From positions 1-6,495 of the forward strand of contig JAJZLA010000083.1 of the NCBI GenBank assembly GCA_021803845.1: a stretch of DNA of 6,495 bases. The letters are read 5' to 3'. Shown one piece after another: positions 1-6,495 of this stretch. Numbering within the stretch: the first letter of the stretch is position 1; each line of letters starts with the position of its first letter. The position numbers were made by a program, and so were the translations under genes. This DNA is from a bacterium. GTDB lineage: Bacteria > SZUA-79 > Acidulodesulfobacterales > Acidulodesulfobacteraceae. Under the pieces are notes generated by a model. That model had not been told where the DNA came from, ran no database searches, and saw only the letters and a program-made list of their open reading frames with translations.

Positions 1-144
1 TTTTCAATAACAAGATGCCCAGTAAACAATGCAAAAGAATATCTTTCCGAACTAATATAGGGCTATCATATCTTTATAATTCTCATCGGAAGATTCTATC
101 CAAAATTTTATTATTTCATCCTTCGTCGTAAGGTATGACGACAT
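1..144 (-). pseudogene. HEPN-domain protein, 5' part only, reading frame broken by a 1-base shift
   Basis: Seen: from the ATG at 144 the minus strand reads 30 codons (MSSYLTTKDEIIKFWIESSD, then ENYKDMIALY) and hits TAG at 54-52. Dropping one base near 53-62 continues the protein as SSERYSFALFTGHLVIE up to the window edge. Known: the joined text matches the start of small HEPN-domain proteins, with a W-x-E-S-S stretch, then an aromatic/basic segment leading into ALF-x-GHL-x-IEK; the spacing between the two halves is right only if one base is removed. HEPN proteins are small helical proteins, often encoded beside an MNT-type nucleotidyltransferase as toxin-antitoxin pairs; some are RNases. Inferred: a decayed gene, or an intact one with an assembly error. 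The RNase R-x4-6-H motif, if present, would lie further left. It starts 39 bases after the nadB stop, with no Shine-Dalgarno sequence. Confidence 0.62.
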
Positions 145-183
145 TATAGAGCCAAGTTTGGAAGATGCTTTAGATTATTTTAA

Positions 184-1824
184 TTATAACACCGTAGGAT
201 GTTTGAAGTTCTTATCGTCTTTTTCGGGATAATCTATATTGTAATGCGTGCCTCGGGATTCTTTTCTTAATATTGCGGAAGTTATTATAAGATTGGCTAC
301 TTCGGCTATATTTCTTAATTCAAGGAGGTCGGTGGTTATTTTAAAATTCCAGTAGTATTCTTTGATTTCGTAAAGCAGGTTGTCTATGCGCCTTTTTGCC
401 CTTTCTAAGCGCTTATCCGACCTGACGATGCCGACATAATTCCACATTGTCCGCCTGAGTTCGTCCCAGTTATGAGAAACGACTATCATTTCGTCGCCGC
501 CCGTTAAACCGAAATCTTTCCATTCCGGCAGAGCCGGTTTTTCGTTTTCTGCGGCATCAAAATTAGATTTATTTAAAACTTTGGATTCGGAAATTTTACG
601 CGATTCTTTCAAAAATCGCTGCGCCGCTTCATAAGACTTTTTAGCAAAAACGCATCCTTCAAGCAGAGAATTGCTTGCAAGCCTGTTCGCACCATGAAGT
701 CCGGTGCAGGCTACTTCACCGATGGCGTAAAGACCGCCTACCGAGGTTAAGCCGTTTTCGTCTGTCAGTATCCCTCCGCATAAATAATGCGCGGCAGGAA
801 CGACCGGTATCCATTTTTTAGACATATCTATACCGAAACTCAACGTGGTTTTAAAAATATCCGGAAATCTCTTTTCCAAAAACTCTCTGCTTTTGTGCGT
901 CATATCGAGATATACGCATTCGTCTCCGGTTCTTTTAAGTTCAAAGTCGATAGTTCTTGCTACGATATCGCGGGGGGCAAGACTCTTCAACGGATGAACG
1001 CTATCCATAAAAGGCGTTCCGTCTTTCAATCTTAAAGTACCGCCCTCTCCTCTGAGAGCTTCGGATATTAAAAAAGACTTCGCTTCAGGATGGTAAAGTA
1101 TAGTAGGGTGAAACTGGTAAAATTCCATATTCGCTATTTTAGCCCCTGCCCTGTGCGCCATAGCTATTCCGTCGCCGGTAGAAATATCAGGATTTGAAGT
1201 GTATAAGAAGACTTTTCCTGCTCCGCCCGTAGCAAGGACTACTATATCAGCACTCACGGTCATCACTTCGCCGGTATTTTTATTCAGGAAGTATGCGCCT
1301 AAAACCCTGTTTTCCTTTTCTTTTTCTATTTTTAGCTTGCGGGCGGTAATTAAATCTATGCCTATGTGATTTTCAAATATTTTTATATTGGATTTTTCTC
1401 TTGAAGTATCGACTAAGGCTCTTTCTATTTCTCTTCCTGTTATATCCCCCGCATGCAAAACCCTTCTTTCGGAATGCCCGCCTTCCCTGCCAAGATCAAA
1501 CTCCTTATTATTTTCCGATTGTTTTGCGAATTTAACGCCCCAGTCTAAAAGATCTTGCACTACTCCTGGCCCTTCCTCTACGACCATTCTTACTATATTT
1601 TCGTCGCAGAGTCCGTCGCCTGCAGTCAGCGTGTCGCGAATATGTTTTTCGTATGAATCCTTATCGAGATTCATAACGGCGGCAAGCCCGCCCTGAGCGT
1701 AGTTGGTGTTAGACTCTGCTTCTTCTTTTTTAGTAAAAATTCCTACTGAAACAGAGTCGTCAAATCTATTGGCAAGCGAAAGACCGGCTATGCCCGAACC
1801 TATAACGAGAACGTTAAAATGCAT
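184..1824 (-). CDS. nadB: L-aspartate oxidase (NAD biosynthesis)
   Basis: Cytosolic FAD enzyme that oxidises L-aspartate to iminoaspartate, which quinolinate synthase NadA condenses with dihydroxyacetone phosphate in de novo NAD synthesis; fumarate or O2 can reoxidise the flavin. The 546 residues match the family's usual length of about 540. Seen: N-terminal dinucleotide-binding motif GSGIAG (9-14), NYAQGG (41-46), REGGHS (113-118), ATGGAG (198-203), QFHP (237-240), APRD (283-286), AAHYLCGG (344-351), and a C-terminal FAD segment running from GLYAIGE to SNSLLEG (364-390). H239, R285, H346 and R381 line up with the catalytic H244, R290, H351 and R386 of E. coli NadB. A helical C-terminal domain follows a polar linker at about 405-435. 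It separates NadB from succinate dehydrogenase and fumarate reductase flavoproteins, as do the NYAQGG and GLHGANR signatures. It starts 15 bases after the lipoprotein gene, so is probably cotranscribed. No nadA or nadC is visible. The start is fixed by the FAD motif immediately after it. Confidence 0.97.
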   Translation of the reverse strand: MHFNVLVIGSGIAGLSLANRFDDSVSVGIFTKKEEAESNTNYAQGGLAAVMNLDKDSYEKHIRDTLTAGDGLCDENIVRMVVEEGPGVVQDLLDWGVKFAKQSENNKEFDLGREGGHSERRVLHAGDITGREIERALVDTSREKSNIKIFENHIGIDLITARKLKIEKEKENRVLGAYFLNKNTGEVMTVSADIVVLATGGAGKVFLYTSNPDISTGDGIAMAHRAGAKIANMEFYQFHPTILYHPEAKSFLISEALRGEGGTLRLKDGTPFMDSVHPLKSLAPRDIVARTIDFELKRTGDECVYLDMTHKSREFLEKRFPDIFKTTLSFGIDMSKKWIPVVPAAHYLCGGILTDENGLTSVGGLYAIGEVACTGLHGANRLASNSLLEGCVFAKKSYEAAQRFLKESRKISESKVLNKSNFDAAENEKPALPEWKDFGLTGGDEMIVVSHNWDELRRTMWNYVGIVRSDKRLERAKRRIDNLLYEIKEYYWNFKITTDLLELRNIAEVANLIITSAILRKESRGTHYNIDYPEKDDKNFKHPTVL

Positions 1825-1839
1825 AAAATAACTTAATAT

Positions 1840-2475
1840 TTAATTTGTGCCGCTGTTTAAATTCCATTTTAAAACCGCTCTTCCGTTTACTCCGGTAATC
1901 AAAAGTTTAATCCATTTAACGCCGGGGTTTAAAAATAATTTATGTTCTTTTTTGTCGTAATATTTTGGAAATTTTATAATATACTGCCTTGACCAATCCG
2001 TAACGTAAGGAAAAAATTTCTTTAAAAAAACTTTTTTTTGCTGCGATAGCTTAATGCTGAGCGGCATAAGGCTTTCGCCCTCGTTATTCGTTAAATACAC
2101 CATCCATATCGATCTTTTTGAATCTAAGTTGTTATAAGATTTGCGGGGAGTGTAAACCGAAACTAAAAATATGGTACTTTTTCCGATTTTTTTTATTAAT
2201 TTTTTGGGGCGTTTCATATAATAACCGTAATATTTATCTTCATATGAACGCATAAAAGGCTTGTTAAAATAAGTAGCTCTTATATACATAACGGTATTAA
2301 GATTATTATATATATCAGCTTTGCGGGTCGCTTTACGCAAAGACGAACTATATCCGCCATTTGACGGAAACGGATGTTTTAAACCGAGAGAACTAAAAAC
2401 GGAACAACCGGATAGCAGAAAAATAGGTATGATAAATGCAAAAAGTAAAATTATTAAAAAAACTGTTTTTTTCAT
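1840..2475 (-). CDS. predicted lipoprotein of unknown function
   Basis: I do not recognise this 211-residue protein. Seen: a lipoprotein signal peptide with basic start MKK, a hydrophobic stretch at 5-21 and lipobox L-S-G-C with the Cys at 24, so signal peptidase II should cut before C24. Serine follows the Cys, which in Gram-negative bacteria with a Lol system favours outer-membrane sorting (inference). The mature part is about 187 residues, strongly basic and rich in Lys, Tyr and Phe, with no further membrane segment. Alternating hydrophobic stretches such as STIFLVSVYTP (100-110), SIWMVYLTN (122-130) and WIKLLITGV (188-196) suggest a beta-rich fold. No cofactor or catalytic motif stands out. 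It lies 10 bases after pyrE and 15 before nadB, so is probably cotranscribed with both, though its role has no evident link to their pathways. Signal peptide and lipobox at the very start support the chosen ATG. It is real with high probability; function unknown. Confidence 0.85.
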   Translation of the reverse strand: MKKTVFLIILLFAFIIPIFLLSGCSVFSSLGLKHPFPSNGGYSSSLRKATRKADIYNNLNTVMYIRATYFNKPFMRSYEDKYYGYYMKRPKKLIKKIGKSTIFLVSVYTPRKSYNNLDSKRSIWMVYLTNNEGESLMPLSIKLSQQKKVFLKKFFPYVTDWSRQYIIKFPKYYDKKEHKLFLNPGVKWIKLLITGVNGRAVLKWNLNSGTN

Positions 2476-2485
2476 AAATAAAATA

Positions 2486-3070
2486 TTATTGTGTTATATC
2501 GTTTTTAGAAAATAAGGAATGAAGCTCAATGCCATTCTCTTTAAGAAATTCGGCCCCGCCTTCCTGCCTGTCGACGATGCAGACTGCATCCGTTATCTCA
2601 TAACCTTCTTCACGCGCGTTTTTTACGGCTTTTAAAATTGAACCGCCGGTCGTAACTACGTCTTCTACTATTAAAATGTTCGCTCCTTTTGATAAAAACT
2701 GAACCGGCTCTATAAGATTGCCTTTGCCGTATTCTTTTTTTTCTTTTCTGATAACGACGGATTTTAAAGGATTTTTATCCAAAAAACTCGCGGTCAGAAT
2801 TGACGAAATTAAAGGAATGCCTCCCACCGGAACGCCGGCAATTACCGAAAATTTTAAATCTTTCATTTTTTTAATTTCATCGTAAAGCAGTCTGCCGACA
2901 AGATATAAATACTCTCCGTCGAAAGAAATTCTGCGTAAATCTATATAAAAATCGCTTGTTTTACCAGAGGCCAGAACGAATTCTTTTTTTTCGTAACATA
3001 AAGTTTTTACGGCATTCAATACGGACATTTTAAGTTTTTCGCCGGCATAGTTTAAATCGTTATCTATCAT
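2486..3070 (-). CDS. pyrE: orotate phosphoribosyltransferase
   Basis: Transfers the phosphoribosyl group of PRPP to orotate, giving OMP in the fifth step of de novo pyrimidine synthesis; acts in the cytosol, usually as a dimer. At 194 residues it is in the normal range (about 180-215). Seen: FVLASGKTSDFYIDLR (31-46), the orotate-side signature of PyrE; GVPVGGIPL (79-87); the flexible-loop region VIRKEKKEYGKGNLIE (106-121), which contributes PRPP-contacting basic residues; the PRPP loop ILIVEDVVTTGGS (132-144); and VDRQEGG (166-172). The ASGK-SDFYID signature separates it from other type I phosphoribosyltransferases. The start is uncertain: Met1 (ATG at 3070) and Met15 (ATG at 3028) are both possible, neither has a good Shine-Dalgarno sequence, and the family's conserved part begins after either. 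It follows a 95-base A/T-rich spacer, so may have its own promoter, and precedes the lipoprotein gene by 10 bases. Confidence 0.95.
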   Translation of the reverse strand: MIDNDLNYAGEKLKMSVLNAVKTLCYEKKEFVLASGKTSDFYIDLRRISFDGEYLYLVGRLLYDEIKKMKDLKFSVIAGVPVGGIPLISSILTASFLDKNPLKSVVIRKEKKEYGKGNLIEPVQFLSKGANILIVEDVVTTGGSILKAVKNAREEGYEITDAVCIVDRQEGGAEFLKENGIELHSLFSKNDITQ

Positions 3071-3165
3071 TATTTTTACCGTATAAGGACTATTTATATA
3101 TTATTATATTATATATTATTATATTAATTGCATATTAATTATATTGCGCCATTTTATAAATTTCT
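3071..3165 (-). promoter_or_regulatory. A/T-rich purF-pyrE spacer, possible promoter region for pyrE-lipoprotein-nadB
   Basis: This 95-base spacer is the only sizeable gap in the gene run. Its middle (about 3091-3145) is almost pure A/T and holds several TATAAT-like hexamers on the minus strand, for example at 3143-3138. No convincing -35 box stands at 16-18 bases: a TTGAAG overlapping the end of purF sits about 20 bases upstream of that hexamer. A promoter is therefore an inference from spacing and composition; random A/T sequence makes TATAAT easily. I see no stem-loop with a T-tract that would end purF transcription. Confidence 0.3.
3094..3126. repeat. 15-bp tandem direct repeat, about 2.2 copies
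   Basis: The 15-mer TATATTATTATATTA occurs twice in perfect tandem at 3097-3111 and 3112-3126, and the period extends three bases leftward. Immediately to the right, ATATTAATT occurs at 3121-3129 and again at 3132-3140, an 11-base spacing close to one helical turn. Because only A and T are involved, replication slippage or low complexity is a sufficient explanation; a binding site for a regulator or nucleoid protein is possible but unproven. Confidence 0.75.
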
Positions 3166-4578
3166 TCAAAAAACTTCTTTACTGAACAGTTTTAACTGCA
3201 CTTGATTTTCATATTCGGATTCGTCGAATGTTTCCTGAGGATAAACGTTTGAAAAACAAGCTTCGCAAAAATTAATGCCGTTTCCTACAGCCCTGCTTAA
3301 GCCGTCTATCGAAAGAAATTTTGTAGTAGTAGCGCCAAGTTTGGCGTTTATCTCTTTTTCGCTGTATTTGGCCGCCATAAGGTCTTCCTTTACCGGAGTG
3401 TCTATTCCGTAAAAACATGGAGCAATAACCATAGGCGAACTTAAACGAAGATGAATCTCTTTTGCGCCGGCAAGTTTCAACATATCGACGATTTTCTTAG
3501 AAGTCGTTCCCCTTACTACAGAGTCGTCGACGACAACGACTCTTTTGCCTTTTATGACGTCGGGAACGGGATTTAGTTTTACTTTAACGCCAAAATGCCT
3601 TATGGATTTTTTAGGCTCTATAAACGTTCTTCCGACATAGTGGTTTCTTGTAAAGCCCATTTCAAAATCTATGCCGGAGCCTTTTGAAAAACCTAAAGCC
3701 GCCGGTACTCCCGAATCCGGAACCGGTATTACTATATCTGCATCGGGAGCAGACTCCTTTGCAAGTTCTTTGCCCATTTGAATACGCAGGCTGTAAATGG
3801 ATTTGCCGTTAAAAATACTGTCGGGTCGTGAAAAATAAATAAGTTCAAATACGCAGGCTGAATTTCTTTCTATCCTGAACGGAAATATGCTTCTGATGCC
3901 CTCGCCGTTGACGAGTATAACTTCGCCCGGCCTTACGTCTCTTATATATTCGGCATTTATAAGATCTAAGGCGCATGTTTCCGAAGCAAAAACTATAGAG
4001 CCGTTGAGCCTTCCCATAACGAGAGGCCTGAAACCGAAAGGATCTCTTGCGGCTATCATCTCTTTTTCAGAAAGAAATAGGAAAGAGTATGCGCCTTTAA
4101 GTTTTTTTAATGAACTTACTATCCTGTCTATGAGAAGGTTTTCTTTAGATAAAGCTGTTAGATGTATAACGACTTCGGTATCGGAAGTAGATGAAAAAAT
4201 AGAGCCGTTTTCTTCAATTTCGTCTTTTATTATGTGGGCGTTAGTAATATTGCCGTTGTGAGCCACGGCTATTGAGCCGGAATAGTAATCTGCAACAAGC
4301 GGCTGCGCGTTTTTAAGAAGCGTTTCTCCTGCCGTTGAATACCTTACATGTCCTATGGCGTTTTTTCCTTTGAGCTGTAAAAGGGTATTCTCTTTAAATA
4401 CGTCGCTAACAAGACCAAGGCTCTTGTGAAAATATAAGCTGTTCATATCCGACGATGCTATTCCGCAAGACTCCTGCCCCCTGTGCTGAAGCGCGTAAAG
4501 TCCCAAATAAGTTATTTTAGCGGCTTCTTCGTTATTGTATATACCGAATACGCCGCATTCATCTTTTATCTCTTCCAT
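3166..4578 (-). CDS. purF: amidophosphoribosyltransferase (glutamine PRPP amidotransferase)
   Basis: Catalyses the committed step of de novo purine synthesis: glutamine plus PRPP to 5-phosphoribosylamine. Seen: N-terminal class II glutaminase domain (about 8-235) with catalytic Cys8 in CGVFGIY, QHRGQES (31-37), GHVRYSTAG (76-84), HNGN (107-110), SDTEV (132-136) and ARDPFGFRPL (177-186); then a phosphoribosyltransferase domain (about 260-430) with PRPP loop VVVVDDSVVRGTTS (347-360). Known: the Bacillus-type enzyme is made with a propeptide that is removed to free the catalytic Cys, and carries a [4Fe-4S] cluster. Here seven residues (MEEIKDE) precede Cys8, and C242, C388, C438 and C441 (FCEACF) match the four cluster ligands, so it should be the oxygen-sensitive Fe-S type. 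The 470-residue length is normal. The start is fixed by the short propeptide. It lies 18 bases after purL, a common operon pairing. Family members are inhibited by AMP/GMP-type nucleotides. Confidence 0.97.
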   Translation of the reverse strand: MEEIKDECGVFGIYNNEEAAKITYLGLYALQHRGQESCGIASSDMNSLYFHKSLGLVSDVFKENTLLQLKGKNAIGHVRYSTAGETLLKNAQPLVADYYSGSIAVAHNGNITNAHIIKDEIEENGSIFSSTSDTEVVIHLTALSKENLLIDRIVSSLKKLKGAYSFLFLSEKEMIAARDPFGFRPLVMGRLNGSIVFASETCALDLINAEYIRDVRPGEVILVNGEGIRSIFPFRIERNSACVFELIYFSRPDSIFNGKSIYSLRIQMGKELAKESAPDADIVIPVPDSGVPAALGFSKGSGIDFEMGFTRNHYVGRTFIEPKKSIRHFGVKVKLNPVPDVIKGKRVVVVDDSVVRGTTSKKIVDMLKLAGAKEIHLRLSSPMVIAPCFYGIDTPVKEDLMAAKYSEKEINAKLGATTTKFLSIDGLSRAVGNGINFCEACFSNVYPQETFDESEYENQVQLKLFSKEVF

Positions 4579-4596
4579 AATTATTAAATAAATAAT

Positions 4597-6495
4597 TTAA
4601 ATAACAGAAAAATACCTTTCTTTTATTTTATCACTTTTTAAGTCTATTTTGTCGTTAATTTTCATTATGCCTTTTTTAACATCGCCGATTTTTTCCAATT
4701 TTATTCCGTATTCGGCGCAAATTTCCGAAACAGCCGTCTTTTGCGGTCCGCTTAATTTTTTATCTACGCTTATTATAAACGCCTGTTCGAATTCCGAAAA
4801 TAAGAAAGATTCGATTCTTACGCCGCTTTTTGAGGTATCGCAATTTACTGCAAAACCGAGAGTTTGATTTGGACAGGTTATCGCACTCTCCGCCAGCGAA
4901 ACAAAAATTCCGCCTTCGCTAATATCGGACGCGCTTTTTAAAAATCCCTTATTGATTAAAGACCTCAGGCAGTTTTGAAGACGGATTTCATAATCTAAAT
5001 CTATCTCCGAAGGTTTTTGCATAAAATTTCCGTATTCTAAGTCCATATACAGGCTACCTCCAAGATTGCCGGATAATCTGCCCAGAATATAAATTTCATC
5101 GCCTTCGCTTTTAAAATATGGAGTTACCGCTTTTTCGACGTCGTCTATAAACCCTAGCATGCCTATAACCGGCGTAGGATAAATTTTATGAACCGTCGTT
5201 TTATCGCCGTCTTTTTTTGCAGTTTCGTTATAAAAACTAACGTTTCCGCTTATTACAGGAGTATTTAATTTTAATGCGGCAGATTTTATACCTTCTAAAG
5301 CATTTACGAACTGCCACATAACTTCGGGATCTTCGGGACTTGCAAAATTAAGGCAGTCGGTAATAGCTGCCGGATATCCGCCGCACGCGGTTATATTGCG
5401 CGCGCACTCGGTTACGGCAAGCGCTCCTCCTGTAAACGGATCTAAATAGGTATATTTTGAGTTTCCGCTTACGTTTAACAAAAAGCCTTTTTTACCGGCT
5501 CCGCTGCCGTTAACTCTTAAAACTGCGGCGGAAAAACCCGGCGGAACAATGGTAGCCGTCCCTATCGTATAATCGTACTGGGTAAAAACACTTTTTTTAG
5601 ACGCTATATTAGGATGCGTTATTATTTTAAAGGCTGCATCGTTAATATTTTCCGGTATTTTATAATTGTCTATATTTAACGGTTTTACGCTGTTTAAGTA
5701 CTTAGGTTTTTTAACCGGCCTTTTATATTCGGGTCCTTTTACTACGGTATTTACGCCTAACGTTTTATATGGTTTTGATTTATAAAAAAATCTGATTTCT
5801 TTTTCCTTAATAACCTCGCCTACCTCGACGCAATTCAATCCCCATTTGTCGAAAACCGCTTTTAATTCGTCAAATTTATCCCTGCCGCATACCAATAACA
5901 TTCTCTCCTGAGATTCCGATAACATCATTTCTGCCGGAGTAATTTCGGATGTCCTTAACGGAACTGCGTCTAAATTTATAATCATCCCTTTTCCGCTGCT
6001 ATCCGCCATTTCAAATGATGAACTGGTTAAACCGGCGGCACCCATATCCTGTATAGAAACTATAAGTTTTTTTTCCATAGCCTCAAGACATGCTTCGAGA
6101 AGGAGTTTTTCGGTAAAAGGATCTCCTACTTGAACTGTGCTTCTTTTTTTGTTCTTTTTTAAATCGAATTCTTCGGATGCCATAGTGGCTCCGTGCATAC
6201 CGTCCATTCCCGTCGAAGAACCGACGTAAACAACGATATTGCCCTCTTCGCATTTAGATGAAAGAAATATGCCGTCTTTTTTAGCTATGCCTATAGTGAA
6301 AGCGTTTACTAAGATATTGTCGTTATAACATTCGTCGAATACGACTTCTCCGCCTACGGTCGGAACGCCCATACAGTTGCCGTAAAAACCTATTCCTTTA
6401 ACGACTTCGGACAGATAATAAGGCGTTCTTGGATGGGAAAAACTTCCGAATCTTAAAGAATTTAGATTTGCTACTGGCCTTGCTCCCATAGTAAA
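4597..6495 (-). CDS. purL: phosphoribosylformylglycinamidine synthase subunit PurL (5' end beyond right edge)
   Basis: Catalyses the ATP-dependent conversion of FGAR to FGAM in purine synthesis, using ammonia supplied by glutaminase PurQ with PurS. The gene is partial: the frame stays open through the ATG at 6489 to the last base, reading Phe-Thr before Met-Gly-Ala-Arg-Pro, as inside the family's DIF-x-MGARP motif, so that ATG is internal. About 632 residues are visible; small PurLs are near 730-745, so about 100 are missing. Seen, numbered from that Met: GNCMGVPTVGGEV (37-49), VQVGDPFTEKLLLEACLE (119-136), IQDMGAAGLTSSSFEMA (146-162), MLSESQERMLLV (189-200), then the second AIRS-like half with PFTGGALAVTECARNITACG (351-370), LNFASPEDPE (380-389), VISGNVSFYNE (411-421) and SDISEGG (521-527). 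No fused glutaminase domain is present, so this is the small type, requiring PurQ and PurS. It ends 18 bases before purF. Its promoter is outside the window. Confidence 0.96.
   Translation of the reverse strand, partial: FTMGARPVANLNSLRFGSFSHPRTPYYLSEVVKGIGFYGNCMGVPTVGGEVVFDECYNDNILVNAFTIGIAKKDGIFLSSKCEEGNIVVYVGSSTGMDGMHGATMASEEFDLKKNKKRSTVQVGDPFTEKLLLEACLEAMEKKLIVSIQDMGAAGLTSSSFEMADSSGKGMIINLDAVPLRTSEITPAEMMLSESQERMLLVCGRDKFDELKAVFDKWGLNCVEVGEVIKEKEIRFFYKSKPYKTLGVNTVVKGPEYKRPVKKPKYLNSVKPLNIDNYKIPENINDAAFKIITHPNIASKKSVFTQYDYTIGTATIVPPGFSAAVLRVNGSGAGKKGFLLNVSGNSKYTYLDPFTGGALAVTECARNITACGGYPAAITDCLNFASPEDPEVMWQFVNALEGIKSAALKLNTPVISGNVSFYNETAKKDGDKTTVHKIYPTPVIGMLGFIDDVEKAVTPYFKSEGDEIYILGRLSGNLGGSLYMDLEYGNFMQKPSEIDLDYEIRLQNCLRSLINKGFLKSASDISEGGIFVSLAESAITCPNQTLGFAVNCDTSKSGVRIESFLFSEFEQAFIISVDKKLSGPQKTAVSEICAEYGIKLEKIGDVKKGIMKINDKIDLKSDKIKERYFSVI

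Noticed and set aside
45..65. Programmed ribosomal frameshifting in the HEPN gene
   Set aside because: I see no slippery heptamer, and the downstream sequence is cut off by the window edge; mutation or assembly error is simpler.
152..161. Near-palindrome CCAAGTTTGG between nadB and the HEPN gene as a terminator
   Set aside because: The arms are only four bases, with no T-tract in the direction of transcription; too weak for an intrinsic terminator.
787..1035. Plus-strand open frame of 82 codons inside nadB
   Set aside because: It lies wholly antisense to a well-conserved gene, and its translation shows no recognisable domain.
1388..1696. Plus-strand open frame of 102 codons inside nadB
   Set aside because: Antisense to the conserved N-terminal half of nadB; its Ser/Pro-rich composition is what the opposite strand of this coding sequence would give.
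2321..2515. Plus-strand open frame of 64 codons across the lipoprotein start and pyrE end
   Set aside because: It overlaps the lipoprotein signal peptide and the pyrE C-terminus on the other strand, and has no family resemblance.
3887..4261. Plus-strand open frame of 124 codons inside purF
   Set aside because: Antisense to the conserved glutaminase domain of purF; a shadow frame with no domain.
4649..4867. Plus-strand open frame of 72 codons inside purL
   Set aside because: Antisense to the purL 3' end; no start signal or domain support.
6487..6489. ATG as the start of PurL
   Set aside because: The frame is open on both sides and reads Phe-Thr-Met-Gly-Ala-Arg-Pro, an internal family motif; about 100 N-terminal residues are expected beyond the edge.

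Overview
The window is a compact run of co-directional genes on the minus strand. All are ordinary biosynthetic genes except a lipoprotein of unknown function and a gene remnant at the left edge. In order of transcription (right to left) they are purL (5' end cut off by the right edge), purF, pyrE, a predicted lipoprotein, nadB, and the first part of a HEPN-domain gene with a broken reading frame. The spacers are 18, 95, 10, 15 and 39 bases, so purL-purF and pyrE-lipoprotein-nadB look like operon segments. The only sizeable gap is a very A/T-rich 95-base spacer between purF and pyrE. No stretch over 300 bases lacks a gene, and I see no tRNA, rRNA, CRISPR array, insertion sequence or clear intrinsic terminator.

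The genes fit a nucleotide and cofactor theme. PurF and PurL carry out early steps of de novo purine synthesis, PyrE makes OMP for pyrimidines, and NadB starts de novo NAD synthesis from aspartate. PurF and PyrE both use PRPP, as does the NadC step downstream of NadB. The enzymes look intact: PurF keeps its catalytic Cys behind a short propeptide and all four expected Fe-S cysteines, PyrE keeps its PRPP loop, and NadB keeps its FAD motif and active-site residues. PurL is the small bacterial type that works with separate PurS and PurQ subunits, which are probably encoded beyond the right edge.

The organism is a bacterium with a moderately A/T-rich genome. The lipobox protein, with Ser after the lipidated Cys, would suit a Gram-negative envelope. 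Fe-S PurF, small PurL and a short PyrE are compatible with deltaproteobacterial-type or other anaerobic/microaerophilic lineages, but I cannot place it from sequence alone. None of the visible gene starts has a recognisable Shine-Dalgarno sequence.

I do not see an undescribed biological system here. The items most worth a second look are the frameshifted HEPN gene at the left edge, the tandem-repeat A/T spacer before pyrE, the lack of Shine-Dalgarno sites, and the uncharacterised lipoprotein between pyrE and nadB.
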